A DNA stretch of 64,000 nucleotides, taken from the NCBI GenBank assembly GCA_036678685.1, contig JAZIHH010000001.1, forward strand, positions 186,001-250,000, given 5' to 3'. The position numbers and the translations under genes were made by a program. Under the pieces are notes generated by a model, which saw only the letters and a list, made by a program, of their open reading frames with translations, was not told the DNA's origin and made no database searches. Source of the stretch: JAZIHH01 sp036678685 (GTDB taxonomy: Bacteria; Bacillota; UBA4882; UBA10575). Positions 7,521-16,272 of this stretch are shown here, piece after piece (the stretch's first letter is position 1; each line of letters starts with the position of its first letter).

Positions 7521-9959
7521 TCAGGCCACGATATTAACCAGCCGTCCGGGAACATAGATTACTTTCCGTACCGGCCGGCCGTTGAGAAATTCAGCCACCG
7601 CGGTCCGGGCCAGAGCCGTTTCTTTCACCCAGCCTTCCTCGGCTCCCACCGGAATAACCATCCGGTCTTTAATCTTCCCGTTTACCTGAATAACTATTTC
7701 CACCGTTTCTTCGGCCGCCAGTTTTTCGTCCCAAACCGGCCAGGATTGTTCATGGACGGAATATTCCCGCCCCAGGCGGGCCCAGATTTCTTCCGCCAGG
7801 TGCGGACAGGCGGGAGCCAGCAAAAGAACAAAGGTTTCCACTGCTTCTTGCCAGGCTTCGGTGGCGTAGAGTTCCTTTTTCACTTTCGTCATCAGGTTCG
7901 ACAGTTCCATTAACGAAGCAATATACGTGTTGAAAGAGAAATTCTCCAGATCGTGCGTGGCTTTTCTGATCGTCTGATGTACCTTCCGGCGTAAATTTTT
8001 TACTTGTTCCTCCGGGATTTCCCCGCCGGGCTCGGAAACCGGGGCCAGCAACAGCTCCCAAACCCGGTGCAAAAAGCGGTGGCATCCCTCAATGCCCTTG
8101 CTGTCCCAAGCGCCGCCCAATTCCCAACGCCAGCCGAACATCAAATAAGCCCGGACCGTATCGGCGCCGTATTTCTCCACCAGTTCATCGGGGGCAATGA
8201 CATTCCCCCGGGATTTACTCATCTTTTCACTGTCTTCCCCCAAAATTATGCCCTGGTTGCGCAGGGAGAGCATGGGCTCGTCGAAATTCACCAGGCCCAG
8301 ATCCCGGAGGACCTTGGTGAAAAAGCGGGTATAGATCAAATGCATACAGGCGTGCTCCACCCCGCCGGTGTACTGGTCGACCGGCAGCCAGTAGGCCGCC
8401 TCTTCCGGGTCAAAAGGAACCTCCCCTTCGTAGTAGGGACTGAGGTAAGCATACTGGTACCATGAGGAACAAAGAAAAGTATCCATCGTATCGGTCTCCC
8501 GCTCCGCCGGCCCCTGGCACCGCGGGCAGGTGGTCTTTAAGAAAGCTTCATGGTATTTCAGGGGTGACTCGCCGGTGGGTAAAAATTCGGCATCCTCCGG
8601 CAAAAGAACGGGTAACTGGTCGTAGGGGACGGGAACGGTCCCGCATTCCGGACAGTAAATGACCGGAATGGGAGCACCCCAGTACCGTTGCCGGCTGATC
8701 AACCAGTCCCGCAGACGGTAGTTGACCGCTCTTTTCCCCACCCCTTTCTCCTCCAACCAGGCAATAACCTTTTCCCTTCCTTCCGCCGCCGGCAGTCCGG
8801 TAAAAGGCCCGGAATTCACCATTACCCCGCTGTTCGGATCGGTAAAGGGTTTTTCGTAATCACCGGCGCCGACCGGTTGGATAACCTCCCGGATCTCCAG
8901 GTTGTACTTTTTCGCGAAGGCCATATCCCTTTCGTCATGGGCCGGAACGGCCATAATGGCCCCGGTCCCATATCCCATCATCACATAATCGGCGATCCAG
9001 ACGGGAACCTTCTCGCCGTTAACCGGGTTAATGGCGTAAGCCCCGGTGAAAACCCCGGTTTTTTCTTTCTCCGTCGACAGGCGCTCAATTTCGCTCTGCC
9101 TTTCCGCCTGTTTCCTGTAGTCCCGGACCGCCCCTTTATACGGTTCCGTGGTGATCTTTTCCACCAGCGGGTGCTCCGGCGCCAGGACCATAAAAGTGGC
9201 CCCCCAGAGCGTATCCGGCCGGGTGGTGAAAACCGTGACTTCTTCACCGGTTTCCATCCGGAAAGTAACTTCCGCCCCCTCACTCTTGCCAATCCAGTTT
9301 TTTTGCATGGTGACCACCCGTTCCGGCCAGTCAATCTTGGAAAAATCCAGCAGTTCTTCGGCGTAGTCGGTAATCCGGAAAAACCACTGGCTGAGCTCTT
9401 TCTTTATCACCGGCGTCTTGCAACGCTCGCAATGGCGGTCTTCCCCCCACACCTGTTCCCGGGCCAGGGTGGTGCGGCACTGAGGGCAGTAATCCACGGG
9501 CGCCAGTTTTTTATAAGCCAGACCCTTTTCGTAAAATTTCAAGAAAAACCACTGGGTCCATTTGTAGTATCCGGGAAGACAAGAGATAATTTCCCGTTCC
9601 CAGTCAAACATTGCTCCCATGGACTTCAACTGCCGGCGCATACGTTCAATATTTCCCATCGTCCAGACGTGCGGATGAATGCCTCTTTTAATCGCGGCGT
9701 TTTCCGCGGGGAGCCCAAAAGCGTCGAAACCCATGGGGAAAAGCACGTTATAACCCTTCATGCGCATAAAACGGGCCCGGGCGTCGGAAGGCACCATCGC
9801 ATACCAGTGCCCGATATGCAAATCTCCGCTGGGGTAGGGTAACATGGTTAAGGCATAATGTTTGGGCCGGTCCGGACGTCTCACCGCCCGGTTAAGCCCG
9901 GTCTCCTCCCATTTTTTTTGCCAGTGCTGTTCAATCTTGCGGCTATGATAACGGTCCAT
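7521..9959 (-). CDS. leuS: Leucyl-tRNA synthetase
   Basis: About 812 residues from the ATG at 9959, which has GGAGGG seven bases upstream; the frame is open a little further up but without a ribosome site. It charges tRNA-Leu. Class I signatures are PYPSGDLHIGHWYAM (HIGH motif) near residue 45 and KMSKSRGNV (KMSKS) near residue 580. The CP1 editing domain lies between, with TTRPDTLWGATFMVLAPEHPL. Zinc-like Cys pairs are present in CPQCRTTL/CERCKTP and CPECG/CPRCQG. Expression is controlled by the T-box leader just upstream. Confidence 0.97.
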   Translation of the reverse strand: MDRYHSRKIEQHWQKKWEETGLNRAVRRPDRPKHYALTMLPYPSGDLHIGHWYAMVPSDARARFMRMKGYNVLFPMGFDAFGLPAENAAIKRGIHPHVWTMGNIERMRRQLKSMGAMFDWEREIISCLPGYYKWTQWFFLKFYEKGLAYKKLAPVDYCPQCRTTLAREQVWGEDRHCERCKTPVIKKELSQWFFRITDYAEELLDFSKIDWPERVVTMQKNWIGKSEGAEVTFRMETGEEVTVFTTRPDTLWGATFMVLAPEHPLVEKITTEPYKGAVRDYRKQAERQSEIERLSTEKEKTGVFTGAYAINPVNGEKVPVWIADYVMMGYGTGAIMAVPAHDERDMAFAKKYNLEIREVIQPVGAGDYEKPFTDPNSGVMVNSGPFTGLPAAEGREKVIAWLEEKGVGKRAVNYRLRDWLISRQRYWGAPIPVIYCPECGTVPVPYDQLPVLLPEDAEFLPTGESPLKYHEAFLKTTCPRCQGPAERETDTMDTFLCSSWYQYAYLSPYYEGEVPFDPEEAAYWLPVDQYTGGVEHACMHLIYTRFFTKVLRDLGLVNFDEPMLSLRNQGIILGEDSEKMSKSRGNVIAPDELVEKYGADTVRAYLMFGWRWELGGAWDSKGIEGCHRFLHRVWELLLAPVSEPGGEIPEEQVKNLRRKVHQTIRKATHDLENFSFNTYIASLMELSNLMTKVKKELYATEAWQEAVETFVLLLAPACPHLAEEIWARLGREYSVHEQSWPVWDEKLAAEETVEIVIQVNGKIKDRMVIPVGAEEGWVKETALARTAVAEFLNGRPVRKVIYVPGRLVNIVA

Positions 9960-9985
9960 TTTCTTCCCTCCTGTTGATCCGAATA

Positions 9986-10240
9986 TCAAAAAACCCCCGG
10001 CCTCGACAACCAGGGGCGATCTTTTCCAACCGCGATACCACCCTGTTTCAGTTTCAGAAAACAGAAACCCTCATTACCTTTAACCCGGGCCGGGTCAGCA
10101 GTTTATCCCTGCTGAACCTCAGAGGCGAGTTCGGCGGTTTTCAGACCGGTTCGCACCGCCCCACCGGCTCTCTTTCTTTCCTGAAAGGGCCGCCTACTAC
10201 TCCTCATCATCAGTTGTTAAAATCTTCTGTTTTTTCTTGA
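9986..10240 (-). ncRNA. T-box leader (leucine) of leuS
   Basis: Between the promoter and leuS the minus strand carries the 14-base T-box GGGTGGTATCGCGG (10043-10030), followed by a strong terminator: CCCCTGG and CCGGGGG arms (about 9991-10016) and six T. Stem I lies upstream. Its specifier loop reads GAA-CTC-GCC (CTC at 10129-10127), a leucine codon, in the usual context before CTGAG. Uncharged tRNA-Leu would pair with CTC and the T-box bulge, favour the antiterminator and let leuS be transcribed. Confidence 0.93.
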
Positions 10241-10244
10241 ACTA

Positions 10245-10273
10245 AGTATACCCCAGTCCAGACCGGTTGTCAA
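10245..10273 (-). promoter_or_regulatory. Sigma-A promoter of the T-box-leuS transcript
   Basis: TTGACA (10273-10268) and TATACT (10250-10245) are separated by exactly 17 bases on the minus strand, close to perfect consensus. Transcription would begin near 10238, at the start of the T-box leader. The TGA inside the -35 box was the stop codon of rsfS before the insertion sequence arrived. Confidence 0.85.
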
Positions 10274-10289
10274 GCCATAGTGGGCGTAA

Positions 10290-11843
10290 GATAGTGTCAA
10301 GACACTGTAGATTTTTTTGAACCTCACATCAATGATCTTGCCATCAAACTGCATTTTGTTTATTTAAAGCTTTTAAAGCAATTCTTGTTGGATTACTACC
10401 ACTGCTGAAAAGTGGAATATTATTGTGATATCCTTCCCCCAATGATTTAGTTCGCTTTAAGCGCTTTAGCTCTTTATGAATTACGTCCTTGATTTCAACA
10501 ACAATTGGAATTGATGTCCTTGTCTCCAGGTATTGTTTGCTAATTGACTCACCATTAGCCTTGGCCACTCGCATATTAGCCATTTTCTCCGCCCCTTGCA
10601 GACTCCAAGCCATTGGGCGACTACTGAGCCTGGCGGCCAAAATATGGCTAACATGGCCCTCAGCGCTACAGCTTACGTGGGGGTTTTTCACGGCGTTTTC
10701 TATTCCATCCCAGTTGTGCTTCACATATTTGATGGTATCAATAATCCTTTTTTGTCGTGGCTGTTCTTCAGCGCGGTTTAAAGCTTCATCAAGACGCGCC
10801 AGGACTTTCTGTTTGTTTAATGACTTAATCCCCCAGTATACCGGCTTTCTTAGTTCCGGAGCATGAGCGGTGGCCATTAGAATATATTTCGCCAGGTGAA
10901 ATCGGTCTAAGATAAAGATGGCTCCGGGGATGTATTCCATCCCTTGGCGGATCCAAAGAGCCCCGTCTCCAGATAGGTAAATCCGCTTAATACTTGAAAG
11001 TTCATAATTGGCTTCAAGGTAATCTAATACTCTCCACCATAGTTCTTCCGGTTTCTCTTTGACGCTGGTAAAGTACTTCACTCGTTTTAACCGACGACGA
11101 GGATAATCCTCGATTCCTTCGTGGACATAAACCAGCCGGGCCTGCGCTCCTTTACGCCCTTTAACTTTGATGTGGTCTTCATCAGCTTCTATGTATAACT
11201 CGGAAACACGTCTTTTGGCTTGCGGTAATGGTTCGATTTGAGGGTTGAACTCTTTAACGCACAACGCTACTGTTTGCCTGCTAACCTTTAATACGGGATT
11301 ATCCTTGCTGGCGTGGATAGTAGCCGCTTCATACGACATTCCAGTTGCTGCTTCCACAAGTTCAGCCTTTAAAGTTGCCCCTACGCGCATGTGGGGAGTG
11401 ACACCAATTTGTTTGTCAACCAGGTAGGCATATTCTTTGCTTTCTCTATGTCGGTAATAGCTCCGGTGGTAGACGATCGGACCAAAAAGGGTTAATAGCT
11501 CTTTCCGGTCGTCTTTTCGAACGCGCTTCCAGTTCGGGTCTTGCTTTGCATCCTCTTCAACCTTTTGCTTTAGGGCTTCAATGACATATTCCAATAAATC
11601 GCACCCCAGGCCGTCAAGCTCTTTCTTTAATCGAAGTTCAAAACTATGATAGTCGGTTTTACCATCTAATACAGTAAAAATTCTTTCTATAACCGAAAGG
11701 ATTTTTTCTTCTACTAAACGAACTAAGTCCATGAGGAACCTCTGCCTCCTTCGGGGGGTATTCATTCTTGCCGAATGTGAGGTTCCTCTTCTCTTTTAGT
11801 AAAGATATCTCCTCCATAAAATCTACAGTAATTTTACACTAAC
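10290..11843. mobile_element. ISLre2-family insertion sequence
   Basis: The ends are imperfect inverted repeats: GATAGTGTCAAGACACTGTA on the left and GTTAGTGTAAAATTACTGTA on the right (read inward). The 9-base sequence TGGGCGTAA flanks both sides (10281-10289 and 11844-11852) and is the target duplication. It inserted into the last codons of rsfS, just upstream of the leuS promoter. It holds one transposase gene. The intact target duplication suggests fairly recent insertion. Confidence 0.9.
10344..11765 (-). CDS. ISLre2-family (UPF0236) transposase
   Basis: A 473-residue, full-length protein. The N-terminal part contains LLTLFGPIVYHRSYYRHRESKEYAYLVDK, and the centre LYIEADEDHIKVKGRKG and YLSGDGALWIRQGMEYIPGAIFILDRFHLAKYI, typical of the UPF0236/ISLre2 group with its acidic catalytic residues. 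The C-terminal ARLSSRPMAWSLQGAEKMANMRV is also characteristic. It is the only gene of the element and appears intact. Confidence 0.93.
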   Translation of the reverse strand: MNTPRRRQRFLMDLVRLVEEKILSVIERIFTVLDGKTDYHSFELRLKKELDGLGCDLLEYVIEALKQKVEEDAKQDPNWKRVRKDDRKELLTLFGPIVYHRSYYRHRESKEYAYLVDKQIGVTPHMRVGATLKAELVEAATGMSYEAATIHASKDNPVLKVSRQTVALCVKEFNPQIEPLPQAKRRVSELYIEADEDHIKVKGRKGAQARLVYVHEGIEDYPRRRLKRVKYFTSVKEKPEELWWRVLDYLEANYELSSIKRIYLSGDGALWIRQGMEYIPGAIFILDRFHLAKYILMATAHAPELRKPVYWGIKSLNKQKVLARLDEALNRAEEQPRQKRIIDTIKYVKHNWDGIENAVKNPHVSCSAEGHVSHILAARLSSRPMAWSLQGAEKMANMRVAKANGESISKQYLETRTSIPIVVEIKDVIHKELKRLKRTKSLGEGYHNNIPLFSSGSNPTRIALKALNKQNAV

Positions 11844-12180
11844 TGGGCGTAAAGACCTTTGCCCCGTACCATAATTGCTCCAGGCGGTAGAAATCCCTTT
11901 CTTCTTTGCCCAGCAAATGGACGACGAAAAAACCGTAATCCAAAAGGATCCAGCCGTTTTCCCGGTACCCTTCTAGTCTCTCCGGAAGGATCCCCAGCTC
12001 CTTAAGGTTTTCTTTGATGGCGTCCGCCAGGATCCGGAGGTGAATGGGGTTTTGTCCGCCGGCAATCACAAAGTAATCGGTAACATCAGAAATTTCCCTC
12101 AGATCTAAAACCACGGGGTTGTCGCCTTTCTTTTCCTGGATGGTCTCCACTACGGCCAGGAGAATCCGGTCTTCCTTCAT
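11839..12180 (-). CDS. rsfS: Ribosomal silencing factor RsfS, C-terminus altered by IS
   Basis: 113 residues with the family core VLDLREISDVTDYFVIAGGQN, HLRILADAIKENL and GWILLDYGFFVVHLLGKEERDFYRLEQLW. RsfS binds L14 and blocks subunit joining when nutrients are short. The start overlaps the yqeK stop (ATGA). The last codon and the stop (AGT TAG) come from the inserted element. Joining the flanks shows that the original frame ended ACT ATG GCT TGA, so the tail was VFTPTMA and is now VFTPS. The core is untouched and the protein is probably functional. Confidence 0.93.
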   Translation of the reverse strand: MKEDRILLAVVETIQEKKGDNPVVLDLREISDVTDYFVIAGGQNPIHLRILADAIKENLKELGILPERLEGYRENGWILLDYGFFVVHLLGKEERDFYRLEQLWYGAKVFTPS

Positions 12181-12773
12181 CCATCACTTCCTCCTTCGCC
12201 TTTTAATATATCACCTGCCGTTAACAAGCGGTTCCAGGCTTGCACCGCCAGTGGATGGATTAAAAACTCCCTTTCCACTACGAACTGGATTTTCTGGTGA
12301 AAAATATATTTAAGTGCGGTTACGCGGTTCTCCATAGCCAGCCGGCGGGCGGTATGGGCCGGTTTGAATTGACGGCCGGGTTCGGCAAAATCCGCAATAA
12401 ACACAATCTGGGAAATTAAGGGCATGACCGGCGCGCCGGTAATATGTTGGGCGACCGCCTGGAGAACCACCGGGTTGTCCTGGCCCCATTCCCGCTTGAG
12501 CAATTCCGCTCCGACTTTTCCGTGTAAAAGGACAGGCGCTTTTCTTTCCACGTCATCGATATCGAGGCCCATCGTTTCCGCCATGGACAGGAGTTCCTGC
12601 GGTTCAATTTCTCTGGCGACATCATGCAATAAACCGGCGACCACCGCCGGCTCCTGTTCCGCCCCGTAAAGGTCGGCCAGTTGACAAGCTAACTTCATAA
12701 CCGCCAAAGAATGGCGGTAACGGGCCGGGGAAAGGATCTTCGCCAGCTTGGACTGGAAGATGGCCGGATCCAT
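12177..12773 (-). CDS. yqeK: YqeK-type HD-domain diadenosine tetraphosphatase
   Basis: About 198 residues from the ATG at 12773, seven bases after the nadD stop; longer upstream starts would overlap nadD. HD-domain metal ligands are visible: RYRHSLAVMKLA (first His), AGLLHDVARE (HD) and LLHGKVGAELL, with ISQIVFIADFAEPGR near the end. YqeK proteins hydrolyse Ap4A symmetrically to ADP. The nadD-yqeK-rsfS order is common in Firmicutes. Confidence 0.92.
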   Translation of the reverse strand: MDPAIFQSKLAKILSPARYRHSLAVMKLACQLADLYGAEQEPAVVAGLLHDVAREIEPQELLSMAETMGLDIDDVERKAPVLLHGKVGAELLKREWGQDNPVVLQAVAQHITGAPVMPLISQIVFIADFAEPGRQFKPAHTARRLAMENRVTALKYIFHQKIQFVVEREFLIHPLAVQAWNRLLTAGDILKGEGGSDG

Positions 12774-12780
12774 ATAATTT

Positions 12781-13383
12781 TTACTCCTCGCTTCCTTCGG
12801 TATACAACCGATGTTGGAGAATGTACTCCCTGACCTTCTCCGGTACCCAGTACCTGACGGACCGTCCTTGGCGAATCCGTTCCCGGATCGTCTGGGAAGA
12901 GATTTCAATTCCAGGATGAGAAAAAAAACGTATTTTTTCCCTGTATTCTTCCAAAGCGGCGGGGAATCTCCCGGGGCCGCCCGGCCTCTTTCCCACGCCA
13001 ATCCCGGTCAACTGCAATAATTCCCGGTACTGCCGCCAGTGGTGAAATTCTGCCAAAACATCCTCGCCGAGAATAAACCAGAACTCGGCCCCGGGGAAGC
13101 GTTGCCGGAAATAACGGACGGTATCGATGGTATAGGAAGGGGGCTCCCGGAGCAATTCCACCCGGGAGGTTTCGAAAAAGGGGTTGCCTTCCACCGCCAA
13201 GTTCACCATCGCCCACCGTTCTTCGGGAGTGGCGAGGGAGGGCCGGTTCTTTAACGGTGTTTGCCGGGCGGGAACGAAAAATACCTTCTCCAAATCCAGT
13301 TCCTCCCGGGCCGACTCGGCCAGCAACAAATGGCCCATGTGGGGTGGATCAAAACTGCCGCCGTAGATCCCCAAACGTTTCAT
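12781..13383 (-). CDS. nadD: Nicotinate-nucleotide adenylyltransferase
   Basis: 200 residues. The nucleotidyl-transferase motif GGSFDPPHMGHLLLAE is at residues 8-23, and SSQTIRERIRQGRSVRYWVPEKVREYI (the ISSTxIR block) is near the C-terminus. It makes deamido-NAD from nicotinate mononucleotide and ATP. It lies between proB and yqeK. Confidence 0.95.
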   Translation of the reverse strand: MKRLGIYGGSFDPPHMGHLLLAESAREELDLEKVFFVPARQTPLKNRPSLATPEERWAMVNLAVEGNPFFETSRVELLREPPSYTIDTVRYFRQRFPGAEFWFILGEDVLAEFHHWRQYRELLQLTGIGVGKRPGGPGRFPAALEEYREKIRFFSHPGIEISSQTIRERIRQGRSVRYWVPEKVREYILQHRLYTEGSEE

Positions 13384-13424
13384 CTCCCAATCCGCTCCCT
13401 TTTCATGAATTGACCGAGGCCGTC

Positions 13425-14555
13425 TTATTCCAAACAGACCAGGTTGTCCCGGTGGACCACCTCATCATAGGATTTGTGGCCTAGAATCTTAATAATGTCC
13501 TTGCTCTTTTTCCCCATAATCTTCATGATTTCCACGGCGGAAAAATTACTCAGCCCTCTGGCGATCTCCCGGTTGGTGCTGTCGACAATACTAACCAGGT
13601 CGCCCAGGTTGAACTGGCCCTTCACCCCGACCACCCCGGAGGGAAGGAGGCTTTTTTTATGGATGGTCAAAGCTTCCACCGCCCCGTTATCAATGACCAG
13701 TTGCCCCCGGGGTTGTCCGGCAAAAGCGATCCACCGTTTTCTTCCCAGCAAATTTTCCCGCACCGGTAAAAACAGGGTTCCCACCTGCTCACCGCCGGTT
13801 ATTCTGTTAATGATCCCCGGGTCCTTACCGGCAGCCAGGACCATGGGAATACCTGAACTGGTAGCGATCCGGGCGGCCTCCAGCTTGGTAAGCATCCCCC
13901 CTGTACCCAAGGCCGTTCCGGCCTGGCCAGCCATGGCCCAAATCTCCGACGTAATCTCCTTTACTACCGGAATCAAGGACGCCTCCCGGTTTTTACGGGG
14001 GTCGCCGGTAAACAACCCGTTGACATCGGACAATAAAACCAGAAGGTCCGCGCCGACCAGTCCGGCCACCAAGGCCGAAAGCGTATCGTTATCGCCGAAC
14101 CGGAGTTCTTCCGTGGCCACGGTATCGTTTTCGTTGATAATCGGTACCGCTTTGAAATCACCAACCAGCTTCAAAAGGGTATTCCGGGCGTTTAAATACC
14201 GCCGCCGGTCATTCATGTCTTCGCGGGTCAACAAAATTTGGGCGACGGTTATTCCGTGTCCGGTAAAAAACTTGGTATAAACCTCCATTAACAAACCCTG
14301 CCCGATGGCGGCCACCGCCTGCCGGTCCGGAAGGGAAACCGGTTTTTCCCGCAAGTTAAGTCTGCCCAGGCCCGCGCCGACGGCGCCGGAGGTAACAAGT
14401 AATATTTCTTTACCGGCTTTATGTTCCACCGCCACCTGTGCCGCCAAATCCGCCAGAAGTTCCAGATTGAGCCGGCCGCAAGCATGGGTCAGGGTGCTGG
14501 TTCCGATTTTAATCACGATTCTTTGCGCCTGTTTCAGACTTTGTCGTTCCGTCAC
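13425..14555 (-). CDS. proB: Glutamate 5-kinase with PUA domain
   Basis: 376 residues from the GTG at 14555, which has GGAGGG upstream. The amino-acid kinase domain shows RIVIKIGTSTLT at the start, LLVTSGAVGAGLGRL and INENDTVATEELRFGDNDTLSALVA. A PUA domain fills the last 100 residues. It catalyses the first step of proline synthesis. proA, which normally follows proB, is absent: nadD starts 41 bases after the proB stop. Confidence 0.94.
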   Translation of the reverse strand: MTERQSLKQAQRIVIKIGTSTLTHACGRLNLELLADLAAQVAVEHKAGKEILLVTSGAVGAGLGRLNLREKPVSLPDRQAVAAIGQGLLMEVYTKFFTGHGITVAQILLTREDMNDRRRYLNARNTLLKLVGDFKAVPIINENDTVATEELRFGDNDTLSALVAGLVGADLLVLLSDVNGLFTGDPRKNREASLIPVVKEITSEIWAMAGQAGTALGTGGMLTKLEAARIATSSGIPMVLAAGKDPGIINRITGGEQVGTLFLPVRENLLGRKRWIAFAGQPRGQLVIDNGAVEALTIHKKSLLPSGVVGVKGQFNLGDLVSIVDSTNREIARGLSNFSAVEIMKIMGKKSKDIIKILGHKSYDEVVHRDNLVCLE

Positions 14556-14618
14556 CTTCCACCCTCCACCCGGGTTAATATTATTTATTATTATACCATA
14601 AAGGATTGAAACGGGTGA

Positions 14619-14648
14619 CAAAAACAGACACCGTTTCCGGTGTCTGTT
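14619..14648 (-). terminator. Terminator after the obg-small gene unit
   Basis: ACAGACACCG pairs with its complement around a short TTTC loop (14624-14647). On the minus strand TTTTTG follows. It separates the small Cys-protein gene from proB. Confidence 0.85.
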
Positions 14649-14650
14649 GG

Positions 14651-14845
14651 TTAACTGATTTTTAAATCCTCGCGGTCTTTGCGCAGACGACGCCGATGAT
14701 GTTCGTATTGAGGGTCACCCTTTTTCCAGCGATTATTTTCCCGTTCTCTGATCACAACTTCCTCCCGGATCTGGAATTCGCTGCGCGCGGGACAATAAAA
14801 AACCTTTTTTTGGTCTTTACAGTTCCCGCACTCAAAGCAGGTCAT
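14651..14845 (-). CDS. Small Cys-containing, charged protein (unknown)
   Basis: 64 residues. It begins MTCFECGNCKDQKKVFYCPA: four cysteines in a C-x2-C-x2-C-x8-C pattern that could hold a metal. A strongly charged tail of Arg, Lys, Glu and His follows. AGGAGG stands nine bases before the ATG and a terminator follows the stop, so it is very likely a real gene co-transcribed with obg. I do not recognise a named family. Confidence 0.75.
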   Translation of the reverse strand: MTCFECGNCKDQKKVFYCPARSEFQIREEVVIRERENNRWKKGDPQYEHHRRRLRKDREDLKIS

Positions 14846-14865
14846 GATTTTTACCTCCTACTTAT

Positions 14866-16155
14866 TCATTCAAATTTATCCGGTTCAGCCGTATGATATA
14901 TGAATTCATAATCACCCGCCCGGATCAGATCACCCTCCTTTGCTCCCGCTTCCGCCAGAGCTTGGTCCACTCCCCGGCGCCGTAAATAATTTTGCAGCCG
15001 GACCACAGCTTCTTCTTGATTTAGATCATAACGGGCAATTCTTCTTAACAACCGGGTGCCATGCAAACGAAAGACACCATTGCCTTCTTTTATTACTTGA
15101 AAGGAATCCTCCCCGTCCGGAGTAACAACGACCTGCCTCTCTTCTATTAACTTTTGGGGGTTCGGCAATTCTTTGAGATAACGGACCACCCGGAAAAGTA
15201 ACTCTTTAATTCCTTCCCCGGTAACAGGCGAGATGGCAAAGACCTCATAACCTTTTTCGGTAAGGACTTGTTGAAAATGAGGCCAGTTTTTCCGGGCCTG
15301 CGGGAGATCCATTTTGGTCCCCACAATTATCTGCGGTTTCTTTGCCAAATCACTACCGTAGGCCCGAAGTTCTTCGTTGATCTGTTCCACGGCCGACAAA
15401 GGGTCCCTGGTCTTATCGGCCAGATCAACCAGATGCAACAGAAGGCGGGTTCGTTCCAGATGGCGGAGAAACCGGTGGCCCAGACCCACCCCCCGGTGGG
15501 CGTTCTCCACTAAACCCGGCAAATCCGCGACCACAAAACTCTCGCCGTTAATTTCCACGACACCCAAAACCGGATGCAAAGTAGTAAAGGGATAAGAAGC
15601 GATTTTCGGCCGGGCAGCCGAGATAGCTGACAACAAAGTGGATTTACCGGCGTTGGGGTAACCGGTAAGGCCCACATCGGCCAGGAGTTTCAATTCCAAA
15701 CGCAAACGTACTTCATCCCCCGGCTCGCCTTTTTCGGCAAAACGGGGGGCCTGGTAAGTAGGGCCGGCAAAGAACGCGTTGCCCCGGCCGCCTCTTCCCC
15801 CGCGGGCGACCAGGAATCTCTCGCCGTCAACCGTCAGGTCACAAAGCAAAACGTTTTCCTCATCCAAGAAAACGGCTGTGCCCGGCGGCACCTTGATCAC
15901 AAGATCTTGACCGTTTTTACCATTTTTGTTACGGGATCCCCCGTTGGCCCCGGACTCCGCCCGTAAAACTTTTCGGTACCGCAAATCACTGAGGGTGGAA
16001 AGATGCCCGTCAACTTCAAGATAGACATGGCCGCCCCGGCCGCCGTTGCCACCGTCCGGTCCGCCCCGGGGAACATATTTCTCCCGGCGGAAGCTCACAG
16101 CGCCGTCTCCGCCTTTGCCGGCGGCAACCAAAATTTTTACTTCATCAATAAACAT
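14866..16155 (-). CDS. obgE: GTPase Obg (CgtA)
   Basis: 429 residues: the glycine-rich Obg fold (DEVKILVAAGKGGDGAVSFRRE) to about residue 158, the G domain with GYPNAGKSTLL (P-loop), ADLPGLVENAHRGVGLG (switch/G3) and GTKMDLPQ (G4), and a C-terminal OCT domain with the VFRLHGTRLLRRI stretch. Obg links 50S assembly to nucleotide state and, in Bacillus, to sporulation. It precedes the small Cys gene and follows the rplU-prp-rpmA operon. A possible promoter (TTGGCT, 17 bases, TAGTAT) lies just upstream. Confidence 0.96.
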   Translation of the reverse strand: MFIDEVKILVAAGKGGDGAVSFRREKYVPRGGPDGGNGGRGGHVYLEVDGHLSTLSDLRYRKVLRAESGANGGSRNKNGKNGQDLVIKVPPGTAVFLDEENVLLCDLTVDGERFLVARGGRGGRGNAFFAGPTYQAPRFAEKGEPGDEVRLRLELKLLADVGLTGYPNAGKSTLLSAISAARPKIASYPFTTLHPVLGVVEINGESFVVADLPGLVENAHRGVGLGHRFLRHLERTRLLLHLVDLADKTRDPLSAVEQINEELRAYGSDLAKKPQIIVGTKMDLPQARKNWPHFQQVLTEKGYEVFAISPVTGEGIKELLFRVVRYLKELPNPQKLIEERQVVVTPDGEDSFQVIKEGNGVFRLHGTRLLRRIARYDLNQEEAVVRLQNYLRRRGVDQALAEAGAKEGDLIRAGDYEFIYHTAEPDKFE

Positions 16156-16245
16156 CTCTTCATCCCAAACTATACTATACTATTCTTGATCGGTAGCCAA
16201 TATCCTTTATTATCATGACCTGGTTTTTGTATCCAGATTCATTTG

Positions 16246-16272
16246 TATAAAAAAACCGCCCTCAGGCGGTTT
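16246..16272 (-). terminator. Terminator of the rplU-prp-rpmA operon
   Basis: AAACCGCC and GGCGGTTT form an 8-bp stem with loop CTCA. On the minus strand seven T follow. The hairpin touches the rpmA stop codon. Confidence 0.88.

Noticed and set aside
7521..9960. Long plus-strand open frames opposite leuS (for example 8688-9842)
   Set aside because: They lie opposite a certain leuS gene; the GC-rich codon pattern produces antisense frames and their translations show no family motif.
14556..14620. Sigma-A promoter for proB using TTGTCA and TATAAT
   Set aside because: The spacing is 20 bases, too long for a confident call.
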